Below are positions 1-5,880 of a stretch of DNA of 6,700 nt, piece after piece (positions within the stretch are counted from its first letter, which is position 1; each line of letters begins with the position of its first letter). A program made the position numbers and the translations under genes. The stretch is from positions 1 to 6,700 of the forward strand of contig CAIPBN010000193.1 in NCBI GenBank assembly GCA_903863315.1. Reading direction: 5' to 3'. The notes under the pieces are model-generated. The model was not told where the DNA came from. It searched no databases and saw only the letters and a program-made list of their open reading frames with translations. This stretch comes from an uncultured Verrucomicrobiota bacterium. Its GTDB lineage: Bacteria; Verrucomicrobiota; Verrucomicrobiia; Limisphaerales; SXTU01.

Positions 1-1100
1 CCTTCGAGGACGTGATAGATGGACTTGAGCGTGTTCTCGCGCTGGACGCGCGCCGCGCGGCTGCGCTGCCGCCACCAACGGGCGACCACACCGTGACGCG
101 GGCCGAAGAGGAACGCGCCGGCGAAGACCGTCGTGGCCGCCAGCACCATGAACGGACCGGTGGGCAGGTTGTTGCCGAGGAAGCTCAGGAACGCGCCGAG
201 CGCGCCCGCCGCCATGCCGAACAGCGAGGCGAGCAGGAGCATCCGGTGCATCCGGTCGGTGAGCAGATACGCAGCGGCGGCGGGCGTGATGAGCATCGCG
301 GACACGAGCACGACGCCGACAGCTTGCAGCGCGATGACCACCGCGAAGGCGAGCAGCAACATCAGCCCATAGTGAAACGCCTGCACGGGCAAGCCCACCG
401 CGCGCGCGAACCCGGCGTCGAAGCTGGTGACGAGGAACTCCTTGTAGAACACGGCGATGACCACCACCGCCAGCCCGGTGACGACACCCATGAGCTGCAC
501 GTCCGCCGCCCCGATGGCCGCTGCCTGGCCGAAGAGGAATTTGTCGATGCCGCTTTTGTTCCCGGTGGGCAGGCGCTGAATCATCGTCACCATGCAGATG
601 CCGACGGCGAAGAACGACGCGAGCACGAGGCCGAGCGCGGTGTCCTCCTTCAGGCGCGTGGTCTGCTTAATCAGATGCACCGCGCCCGCGCCCAGCAGCC
701 CCGCGAGCGTCGCGCCGATGAAGATGGCCACGGGGTCTTTGCTCATGTTCCAGAGAAAGCCCAGCGCCACGCCGGGAAGAACGGCGTGAGAAAGGGCGTC
801 GCCCACCAGTGCCATCTTGCGCACTACGAGAAATGAACCGAGCAGCCCGCACGAAATACCCAGCAGCATTGAGCCCAGCAGCGCGTAGCGGACGGACGGG
901 TCTTGGAAAGTGAAGAAGCGGAGGGCTTGGTCCCAGAGCGTGGTCTCGGAGATGTCGCCGATGCGTGCAGCGTGCGCGCTGTGTGTGCAGAGAAGATAGA
1001 AGAAGACCGAGAGAGGATAGAGAACGGAGGATAGAGAATAGAATTTCCTCCGAACAGCGGTCCGGTTTGTCCGCGAGCTGATGTTCGCTGAACGGCTCAT
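1..1100 (-). CDS. Metal (Mn/Fe/Zn) ABC transporter permease, ABC-3 family, apparently fused to a C-terminal DtxR-like domain; 3' end outside window
   Basis: This is the inner-membrane channel subunit of a metal importer. I translated it by hand from an ATG at 1098-1100; the frame stays open for 366 codons to the window edge. Residues about 66-330 form a typical ABC-3 membrane domain, with family landmarks such as VVRKMALVGDALSHAVLPG near its start, DAGFARAVGLP in the middle and LITPAAAAYLLT near the end. Residues about 20-37 are hydrophobic and are followed by AHA-A, a plausible signal-peptidase site; such a leader is unusual for this family. There is no in-frame ATG, GTG, TTG or CTG between the chosen start and the first core helix, which supports this start. 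After the last helix comes a basic linker and then ENTLKSIYHVLE (residues 355-366), which resembles the first helix of DtxR/MntR repressors. The gene begins 36 bases after the ATPase stop. Fusion is an inference, because the domain is cut off. Confidence 0.93.
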   Translation of the reverse strand, partial: MSRSANISSRTNRTAVRRKFYSLSSVLYPLSVFFYLLCTHSAHAARIGDISETTLWDQALRFFTFQDPSVRYALLGSMLLGISCGLLGSFLVVRKMALVGDALSHAVLPGVALGFLWNMSKDPVAIFIGATLAGLLGAGAVHLIKQTTRLKEDTALGLVLASFFAVGICMVTMIQRLPTGNKSGIDKFLFGQAAAIGAADVQLMGVVTGLAVVVIAVFYKEFLVTSFDAGFARAVGLPVQAFHYGLMLLLAFAVVIALQAVGVVLVSAMLITPAAAAYLLTDRMHRMLLLASLFGMAAGALGAFLSFLGNNLPTGPFMVLAATTVFAGAFLFGPRHGVVARWWRQRSRAARVQRENTLKSIYHVLE

Positions 1101-1138
1101 TTCTATTCTCTCTCTTCTATCCGCTATCCTCTCGCTTC
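991..1138. repeat. Inverted repeat built of heptamers (GAGGATA-like), overlapping the permease start
   Basis: On the plus strand, 992-1040 reads as in-phase purine-rich heptamers: GAAGATA, GAAGAAG, ACCGAGA, GAGGATA, GAGAACG, GAGGATA, GAGAATA. Complementary heptamers run from 1104 to 1138: TATTCTC, TCTCTTC, TATCCGC, TATCCTC, TCGCTTC. Pairing 1013-1043 with 1101-1131 gives 25 of 31 matches by my count, including an exact 10-base inner stem (1034-1043 with 1101-1110). The loop of 57 bases holds the permease start codon. The right arm fills the whole ATPase-permease spacer; the left arm lies inside the permease gene. Confidence 0.8.
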
Positions 1139-1898
1139 ACCCCTTCACACGCACTGCCTCCGCCACTTCACTCAGAATCGTCAGCCTGCCCCCATATGTC
1201 TTCTGCAAGGTCTCGTAGTTGAACACTTCCTCCGTCGGGCCGAAGGCGACGACGCGCATGTTCAGCAGCAGCAGCATGTCGAAGTAGTTGCGCGCGGTGG
1301 GGAGGTCGTGGTGGACGACGAGTAGGGTCTTGCCGGCGGCGCGCAGCTCGTGCAGCAGCGCGATGATGGCGGACTCGGTCGCGGCATCCACGCCGGCAAA
1401 GGGCTCATCCATGAAGTAGAGGTCGCTCTCCTGCGCGAGCGCGCGGGCGAGGAAGACGCGTTGCTGCTGGCCGCCGCTGAGGTTGGAAATCTGCCGGTTC
1501 GCGTAGGGGAGCATCTTCACCTTGTCGAGACACTCGCGGGCCTTGTCGCGGTCGGCTTTCGTCGGCCGCTTGAAGAGGCCAAGCTTGCCGTAGCGGCCCA
1601 TGAGCACCACGTCCATCACGCTCACGGGGAAATCCCAGTCCACGGACTCGCGCTGCGGCACGTAGCCGACGCGGCGGAGGTTCTTCGCGACGGGCTCGCC
1701 GAAGACTTTCACCCAGCCGCTGCTGACGGGCATCAACCCCATTGCAGCCTTGATGAGCGTGGACTTGCCCGCGCCGTTCGGCCCGACGATGCCGACGAGC
1801 TTGCCCGGCGGAACCACAAGGTCCACGCCCCACAGCACGGGCTTCTTGTGGTAGGCGACGGTGAGGTCGTGGATTTCAAGCGGAGGCGTGTCAGCCAT
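1137..1898 (-). CDS. Metal ABC transporter ATP-binding protein (Mn/Fe type)
   Basis: This is the cytoplasmic ATPase that powers the metal importer, 253 residues, the usual length for the family. Visible in order are Walker A GPNGAGKS (residues 39-46), the Q-loop glutamine at 82, the signature LSGGQQQR (140-147), Walker B LYFMDEP (160-166) and the H-loop VVHHDL (193-198). The stretch QRESVDWDFPVSVMDVVLMGRYG after the Q-loop is the form I associate with the manganese/iron branch (MntB, TroB, YtgB, SitB) rather than zinc-specific ZnuC; that metal assignment is from family knowledge. The start is an ATG preceded by CCCCTTCAC, with no Shine-Dalgarno match. It is the third gene of the minus-strand operon, 113 bases after the barrel gene's stop and 36 bases before the permease. 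Confidence 0.96.
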   Translation of the reverse strand: MADTPPLEIHDLTVAYHKKPVLWGVDLVVPPGKLVGIVGPNGAGKSTLIKAAMGLMPVSSGWVKVFGEPVAKNLRRVGYVPQRESVDWDFPVSVMDVVLMGRYGKLGLFKRPTKADRDKARECLDKVKMLPYANRQISNLSGGQQQRVFLARALAQESDLYFMDEPFAGVDAATESAIIALLHELRAAGKTLLVVHHDLPTARNYFDMLLLLNMRVVAFGPTEEVFNYETLQKTYGGRLTILSEVAEAVRVKG

Positions 1899-1913
1899 GT
1901 GAAGGGGAGTTTA

Positions 1914-1989
1914 GCCGCAAAAGGGCGCAAAGAGCACAAAGGAAAAACAGCGAGGGAAATCCTTTGCGAGCTTTGGGTTCTTTCGCGGC
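1914..1989. repeat. Inverted repeat built of nonamers (GNNCGCAAA-like), between barrel gene and ATPase
   Basis: The left arm 1914-1940 reads as nonamers GCCGCAAAA, GGGCGCAAA, GAGCACAAA. The right arm 1963-1989 reads TTTGCGAGC, TTTGGGTTC, TTTCGCGGC. Arms 1914-1942 and 1961-1989 pair at 22 of 29 positions around an 18-base loop. It fills most of the 113-base gap between the barrel stop (2012) and the ATPase start (1898). There is no T-run after the stem on the minus strand as for an intrinsic terminator, and the operon continues past it. Confidence 0.8.
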
Positions 1990-2011
1990 GAATTCATTGG
2001 TTCCACCTCAT

Positions 2012-2869
2012 TTAGAATCGCCACGAGAGGCCGATGAAGGGGTTCCAGTCATCCGCCGCCCGGGTCACGCCGATGTTGATGCCGGCGTCGAGCTGGATGT
2101 TCTTCGTCAGTCCATAAGTCAGGCCCAGGTCCACGGTCGCCACCCACGGCGCGCCGCGTTCGAGGCTCAGGCTTTGGAAAAACTCCACGTAGCCCGCGAG
2201 GTCGCCGACGATGTCGTGTCCGAAGGTGATGGTGCTGACGAACTCCGGGTGATAGCCGCTGCTGGCCGTGTCGCGCACAATGTCGAGCTGCGGCATCAAA
2301 CCCATGCTCCAGCCGGCGGGCAGCTCCATTGCGAACGGCGCGATGAGGCCGCCCTCGACGCTACGGTTCCCAAGCTGGTCCTGATTCGTTGGGAGCTTCA
2401 TGTAGGGCATCAGGCCAAACGCGGTGTCGCCGCCGTCGTTGCCCCAGAGGTTCCACTTCACGCGCACCAGGAAATCGTTGAAACCGCGCTGCTTCGAGAC
2501 GCCGGCGGCGGGGTCGGAGGTGTGAACGTAAGTGTGCGGCTGCACGATGAACTGCGCATCCACGTTGTTCAGCAGGCCAACCTTGAAGTTGATGGGCGCG
2601 ATGTTCCAGGTGCGGACAATGGTGCCGTCGCGGGCCGGGTTGTGCTTGTCGTAAGTGTAGGTGGCGAGGTCCATCTCGATTTGGAAATGGCCGGCGTCCA
2701 CGGTGTAGGGCGACTCGGTTTTGTCGGGCCGGTCGGTGGCCATCTCGCGCATGAGCGCGGGCGGCGTGGGGTTGAAGAGGTGAAACTGAGATTTATCCGG
2801 CGTGGCATCGGCGGCGAACGCAGCGGTGGCGGTGATGAGCAGGCAGGCGGAGACGAGGGCGCGGTTCAA
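2012..2869 (-). CDS. Outer-membrane beta-barrel 'transporter' (phenol MetA-pathway-like family), inside the metal operon
   Basis: A 285-residue exported protein. Residues 1-20 form a signal peptide ending in AFA-AD. The mature part opens with MATDRPDKTESPYTVDAGHFQIEMD in pieces around residues 43-66, a stretch I recognise from the 'transporter / putative MetA-pathway of phenol degradation' family (PF13557-like). The rest alternates polar and hydrophobic residues with many Gly, Trp, Tyr and Phe, and the chain ends in GLSWRF: an aromatic C-terminal residue as seen in Gram-negative outer-membrane barrels. The start is TTG at 2867-2869; the frame is open upstream to 2924 but contains no ATG or GTG, and no Shine-Dalgarno is visible. 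It lies 94 bases after the binding-protein stop. I infer that it passes or binds metal at the outer membrane, purely from its position; the substrate is unknown. Confidence 0.88.
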   Translation of the reverse strand: MNRALVSACLLITATAAFAADATPDKSQFHLFNPTPPALMREMATDRPDKTESPYTVDAGHFQIEMDLATYTYDKHNPARDGTIVRTWNIAPINFKVGLLNNVDAQFIVQPHTYVHTSDPAAGVSKQRGFNDFLVRVKWNLWGNDGGDTAFGLMPYMKLPTNQDQLGNRSVEGGLIAPFAMELPAGWSMGLMPQLDIVRDTASSGYHPEFVSTITFGHDIVGDLAGYVEFFQSLSLERGAPWVATVDLGLTYGLTKNIQLDAGINIGVTRAADDWNPFIGLSWRF

Positions 2870-2881
2870 GGGGAAAGGGAG

Positions 2882-2947
2882 GATTAAGATTAGGAGTAAG
2901 AGCAGGAAGGGAGAGCTTCGGTCTTACTCTGACTCCTGCTCTTAATC
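2882..2947. repeat. Inverted repeat built of hexamers (GAGTAA-like), between binding protein and barrel gene
   Basis: The left arm 2882-2905 reads as hexamers GATTAA, GATTAG, GAGTAA, GAGCAG. The right arm 2924-2947 reads TTACTC, TGACTC, CTGCTC, TTAATC. In-register pairing gives 19 of 24 matches with an 18-base loop. Two alternative exact stems exist out of register: 2897-2907 with 2934-2944 (11 bases) and 2894-2901 with 2922-2929 (8 bases). The left arm would read as a Leu/Ile-rich stretch if the barrel frame were extended upstream. Confidence 0.8.
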
Positions 2948-2963
2948 GCTCGGCCAGGTCAGC

Positions 2964-3893
2964 TCACTTCAGCGCCTCCACGATAGTCGTGAGGTTGTGC
3001 TTAATCATCCCTTCGTAGGTGCCGAGGTCGTAGCCGTGCTCCATCTGGCCGGGCGTGCCCATCGCGTCGGAAAACAGCTCGCCGCCGACCTTCACGCCGG
3101 CGTCCTTCGCGATGCGCTGGATGGTCGCGGGCGAGACGCTTGACTCGACGAAGATGGCCTTCACGCGGTTCTTTTTGATGAAGTCTACGAGCTTGGCCAT
3201 GTCCGCGAGGCCGGCCTCGGTGACGGTGGAGACACCTTGCAAGCCGACGACTTGGAAGCCATACGCGCGGCCGAAGTAATTGTATGCGTCGTGGCTGGTG
3301 ACGAGGATGCGCTTCTCTTTGGGCAGCTCGGCGGCCTTCTTGAGCGACCACTCGTGCAACGCACGGAGCTTGGTGGCGACTTCCTTGCCACGCTGCTCGA
3401 AGTGCGCCTTGTCCTTGGGCGAAAGTTCGCTCAGACCCTTCACCACCGTCTGCGCGCACATGGCCCACAGCTCGACATCGAACCACACATGCGGGTCGTA
3501 GTGGCCCTCGAACTGCGGCGGTTCCAGCAACCGCTTCTCCGGCACGCCCTCGGCGACGGGATAGACGAACTTCTTTGAGCGCGCGAGCTTCGTGAAGATG
3601 TCGGTCATCTTCCCCTCCAGCACGAGGCCGTTGTAGAAGATGACCTCGGCCTGCTGGAGCTTGGATACATCGGCGGCGGTGGCCTTGTAAAGGTGCGGGT
3701 CCACGCCCGCGCCCATGAGGCCGGCGACTTCCACGCGGTCACCGCCGACCTGCTTGACGAGGTCCGTGACCATCGAGGTGGTGGTGGTGACGCGGATTTT
3801 GCGCTCGGCGGCGGTGGCCGTGCCGAGCAGGGCGATCATGGCAAGACCCAGCAACGCGCGCCACAGAGGTTTCAGGTTCAGAGTCGTTTTCAT
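2964..3893 (-). CDS. Periplasmic metal-binding protein of the ABC importer (cluster A-I, TroA/YtgA/PsaA-like)
   Basis: This is the solute-binding subunit that captures a divalent metal in the periplasm and delivers it to the permease. From the ATG at 3891-3893 it is 309 residues; an in-frame GTG at 3902 would add three. A signal peptide runs to about residue 28 (LLGTATA-AER). Numbered from the ATG, likely ligands are His67 (GVDPHLYKAT), His135 (DPHVWFD), His201 (TSHDAYNYF) and Asp276 (LFSDAMG), the His-His-His-Asp set of TroA/YtgA-type proteins. It lacks the long His-rich loop of many ZnuA proteins (the region before His135 is only EPPQFEGHYD), which together with the ATPase type favours Mn or Fe over Zn; this is inference. 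It is the first gene of the operon, directly downstream of the operator cluster, and has no clear Shine-Dalgarno. Confidence 0.95.
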   Translation of the reverse strand: MKTTLNLKPLWRALLGLAMIALLGTATAAERKIRVTTTTSMVTDLVKQVGGDRVEVAGLMGAGVDPHLYKATAADVSKLQQAEVIFYNGLVLEGKMTDIFTKLARSKKFVYPVAEGVPEKRLLEPPQFEGHYDPHVWFDVELWAMCAQTVVKGLSELSPKDKAHFEQRGKEVATKLRALHEWSLKKAAELPKEKRILVTSHDAYNYFGRAYGFQVVGLQGVSTVTEAGLADMAKLVDFIKKNRVKAIFVESSVSPATIQRIAKDAGVKVGGELFSDAMGTPGQMEHGYDLGTYEGMIKHNLTTIVEALK

Positions 3894-3938
3894 GTGCTGC
3901 ACAAACCGTTCGCTGGCGAATCAGCCGCCAACGGTGAC

Positions 3939-3967
3939 GAACTTAGGGAACCCTGTGTTTTGGTCAA
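3939..3967 (-). promoter_or_regulatory. Possible promoter of the metal operon
   Basis: On the minus strand TTGACC (3967 to 3962) followed after 16 bases by TAAGTT (3945 to 3940) could be -35 and -10 boxes. The -10 match is poor, but it would overlap the operator at 3943-3956, as expected for a repressed promoter. Other A+T-rich words nearby could serve instead. Confidence 0.25.
3943..3956. promoter_or_regulatory. DtxR/MntR-type operator, imperfect copy
   Basis: The sequence TTAGGGAACCCTGT has the 5-4-5 layout of DtxR-family boxes (TTAGGnnnnCCTAA), matching eight of ten half-site bases. AGGG-AA-CCCT is an exact inner inverted repeat. Its centre lies 34 bases from that of the stronger site at 3977-3990, towards the gene. 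Confidence 0.5.
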
Positions 3968-3976
3968 GTAATAAAC

Positions 3977-3990
3977 TTAGATGTATCTAA
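3977..3990. promoter_or_regulatory. DtxR/MntR-type operator, exact inverted repeat
   Basis: TTAGATGTATCTAA has perfect arms (TTAGAT / ATCTAA) around two bases, and fits the 5-4-5 geometry of MntR/DtxR boxes, with A/T in place of the usual G/C at the inner arm base. It lies 84 bases upstream of the binding-protein ATG in the most A+T-rich part of the window. A role in metal-dependent repression is inferred from geometry and position. Confidence 0.55.
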
Positions 3991-4010
3991 CTTTGTATCT
4001 AACTTCTAAC
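3982..4010. repeat. Tandem 12-base repeat of the operator half-site
   Basis: TGTATCTAACTT occurs exactly at 3982-3993 and again at 3994-4005, and CTAAC recurs at 4006-4010. The first copy contains the right half of the operator at 3977-3990. The second copy carries ATCTAA without a matching left half, so it adds a half-site only. Confidence 0.75.
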
Positions 4011-4182
4011 AACCGCAAACTGGACTGTGAGTGGAAAGGCGTGGGAAGCGAGCTATAGCCGGTGCCTGCGTCACTCAACAGTCAGGTGATCCCGGCCAGA
4101 GCTCAGGGATAGCATCCAATCCCGGGGTCCCCCGTGTCAGCGCGCGTCTCCGCACTTGATGGAAGCGAAAGGAGCCGCAGCC
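4011..4182. other. Gene-free stretch between DUF1501 gene and metal-operon regulatory region
   Basis: Together with the operator region this makes a gap of 289 bases. I see no reading frame with codon use or protein sense, no tRNA and no convincing terminator. There are small GC-rich pairings only: ATCCC at 4089-4093 and 4119-4123 either side of GGGAT at 4106-4110, either of which could pair with it, and the self-complementary GGGGTCCCC at about 4124-4132. The 3' end of the DUF1501 transcript must lie here or transcription reads into the metal operon. Confidence 0.5.
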
Positions 4183-5616
4183 TCACGCGAACAGCTCTTT
4201 GACGGGCTGCGCGCCGGAGACGTCCGTGAGCCGGAAGTCACGTCCGCTGTTACGGAAAGTCAGCTTCTCCGAGTCAAACCCGAGCGCATGCAGGATCGTG
4301 GAGTGCAGCTCATGCACGCTCACCTTCTTCTCCACGGACTGCGCGCCCAGTTCGTCGGTGGAGCCGTAGGCCATGCCGCCCTTGATGCCGCCGCCCGCCA
4401 GCCAAGAGGCGAAGGCCTGGGCGTTGTGCGTGCGGCCGCCGGGACCGTCCTCGGTGGAGCTGCGGCCAAACTCCGTGCTGGAGGCCACTAACGTGTCCTT
4501 CAGCATCCCGCGCTCCTTCAAGTCCTTGAGGAAGGCGGCCACGGGCTTGTCGATGTTGCCGGCGCTCCGGGCCACCGTATTGAGGACATCGTTGTGCGTG
4601 TCCCAGCCGCCATTCCACACCTGCACGAAGCGCACGCCCCGCTCCAGCAACCGCCGGGCGAGGATGAACTGCCGCGCCTGCGCCTGGACCGTGCGGTTTG
4701 GCGAGTTCAAGCCGTAGGCCTCCTTGACGTAGGCCGGCTCGCGCTGCACATCGAACGCCTCGGTTGCGTCGGACTGCATGCGGTAGGCCAGCTCGAAGGA
4801 CTGGATGCGGGCGTCCAGCGCGCCTTCGCACTGGCGCTTCTGCTTGTGAATCTCATTGAGCCGGTTGAGCAGGTCCAACTGCATCCGCTGCTCACGGCTC
4901 GAGGTGAACGTGGACCGGATGTTCTCGATGATCTGGTCGATGTCGTTCTTGTTGGGGTCCACGTAGGTGCCCTGGAACGCGCCGGGCATGAACGCGGACT
5001 GCCAGTTCAACGCGCCTTCGCCGGGATAGCCACCGGGGTTCATGGCGATGAAGGCCGGCAGGTTCTGATTCTCGCTGCCCAGCCCATAGACCACCCACGC
5101 GCCCAGCGACGGCTTGGGCAGGCGGAAATCGCCGCAAGTCTGGATCAACGTCGCCGGTCCGTGCGCCGGCGCGGCCGTATACATGGAGCGGATCACGCAC
5201 AGCTCGTCGGCCACCTTGCTCAACTCGGGCCAGACCTCGCTCATCTCCAGGCCGCTTTTGCCCTGCGGGGTGAATTTGAAGGGCGACGCCAGCAGCTTGC
5301 GGTCGCTGCGCTTCTGCTCGGCGGCGGCGGTCAGCTCCGGCTTGGGGTCCCAAGTGTCCTGATGCGCTTGGCCACCGCTCTGGTAGATGTGGCAGACGCG
5401 GGTGGCCGTGCCCTTGTAATGCGGCTGCTTGGGTGCCAGCAACCCGCCGGAAGCCTGTGCCTGCGCTGACGGCACCAGCTCGTCTTTGAGCAGGCTGGCC
5501 AGCGCCAACGCGCCAAAGCCGGTGCCCATGCGGTTCAGGAACTCGCGCCGGCTGCCAAAGTAGCGGGCATCCTCCAAGTTTGCGCCAAGGTGTTCGGGGC
5601 CACAGTTGGGATACAT
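4183..5616 (-). CDS. DUF1501 family protein, Tat-exported
   Basis: A 477-residue protein of the DUF1501 family (PF07394), which is related to the sulfatase/alkaline-phosphatase fold; its reaction is not known. A twin-arginine motif SRREFLNRMG (residues 22-31) is followed by a hydrophobic segment and AQA, so Tat export to the periplasm is likely. Landmarks are HIYQSGGQAHQDTWDPKP near residue 80, WDTHND (338-343), TEFGR (381-385), GRTHN (394-398) and WLAGGGIKGG soon after. WDTHND, TEFGR and GR-x-HN probably supply metal or catalytic ligands by analogy with the superfamily. The length is normal. The family usually sits beside a DUF1549/DUF1553 (PSCyt) cytochrome-like gene in planctomycetes and verrucomicrobia; none lies on either side here. 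The start ATG has no Shine-Dalgarno, but the N-terminus MYPNCGPEHLG is typical of the family. Confidence 0.94.
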   Translation of the reverse strand: MYPNCGPEHLGANLEDARYFGSRREFLNRMGTGFGALALASLLKDELVPSAQAQASGGLLAPKQPHYKGTATRVCHIYQSGGQAHQDTWDPKPELTAAAEQKRSDRKLLASPFKFTPQGKSGLEMSEVWPELSKVADELCVIRSMYTAAPAHGPATLIQTCGDFRLPKPSLGAWVVYGLGSENQNLPAFIAMNPGGYPGEGALNWQSAFMPGAFQGTYVDPNKNDIDQIIENIRSTFTSSREQRMQLDLLNRLNEIHKQKRQCEGALDARIQSFELAYRMQSDATEAFDVQREPAYVKEAYGLNSPNRTVQAQARQFILARRLLERGVRFVQVWNGGWDTHNDVLNTVARSAGNIDKPVAAFLKDLKERGMLKDTLVASSTEFGRSSTEDGPGGRTHNAQAFASWLAGGGIKGGMAYGSTDELGAQSVEKKVSVHELHSTILHALGFDSEKLTFRNSGRDFRLTDVSGAQPVKELFA

Positions 5617-5656
5617 AAGCGTGAATCAGTTTCGGATTCTCAGCCGCGCTCCCGGC

Positions 5657-5673
5657 GCACCGCCCTGCGGTGC
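5657..5673. promoter_or_regulatory. Exact 7-base inverted repeat (possible hairpin)
   Basis: GCACCGC-CCT-GCGGTGC: a perfect stem of seven with a three-base loop, 41 bases upstream of the DUF1501 start, so it could sit in that gene's untranslated leader. No T-run follows it on either strand, so it is not a classical terminator. Confidence 0.35.
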
Positions 5674-5775
5674 CGGCCTCCGGGAACAAGCTGGAGGGAA
5701 CTTTCCGCCGCACCGGAGCCGTGGCTTCGTAAAAACTGCCAATTTCCAACCCTCCGCTGTCCTGCGCGCCACCCC

Positions 5776-5792
5776 TTTCCGCCGGGCGGAAA
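5776..5792. promoter_or_regulatory. Exact 17-base palindrome, possible operator
   Basis: TTTCCGCC-G-GGCGGAAA is symmetric across all eight base pairs around one central base. The single central base makes it better suited to a dimeric DNA-binding protein than to an RNA hairpin. It lies about midway between the two divergent genes. No regulator can be named. Confidence 0.3.
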
Positions 5793-5880
5793 CCTCGCCC
5801 AAGGCAGCCCGAAGCGAAAAACTTCCCCTCGCCTTGCCGCGCCCGGTTCACCTAAGCTCCCCGCCCTGTTTACCGAGAGT

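Noticed and set aside
12..836. Long plus-strand open frame (274 codons) opposite the permease
   Set aside because: The predicted protein is an Arg/His/Glu/Gly-rich mixture with no fold or family sense. The minus strand gives a clear ABC-3 permease here, and GC-rich DNA commonly leaves such antisense frames open.
1964..2887. Long plus-strand open frame (307 codons) opposite the barrel gene
   Set aside because: Composition is typical of antisense frames (Val/Gly/Arg/His-rich), it runs through two inverted repeats, and the minus strand has a recognisable exported barrel.
2882..2947. Hexamer inverted repeat considered as an intrinsic terminator of the binding-protein gene
   Set aside because: On the minus strand the stem is followed by TCCTCCCTTTCCCC rather than a T-run, and the next operon gene follows directly; partial attenuation is still possible.
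2964..3893. Zinc-specific ZnuA assignment
   Set aside because: No long His-rich loop and the companion ATPase is of the Mn/Fe type; zinc cannot be excluded from sequence alone because the His-His-His-Asp ligand set also binds it.
3894..3902. GTG at 3900-3902 as start of the binding protein
   Set aside because: The ATG three codons later gives a normal signal peptide (MKTTLNLK...) and neither start has a Shine-Dalgarno to favour the GTG.
4594..5469. Plus-strand frame of 291 codons and a minus-strand frame of 319 codons (4892-5851) overlapping the DUF1501 gene
   Set aside because: Both are out-of-frame shadows; the DUF1501 frame has recognisable motifs throughout.
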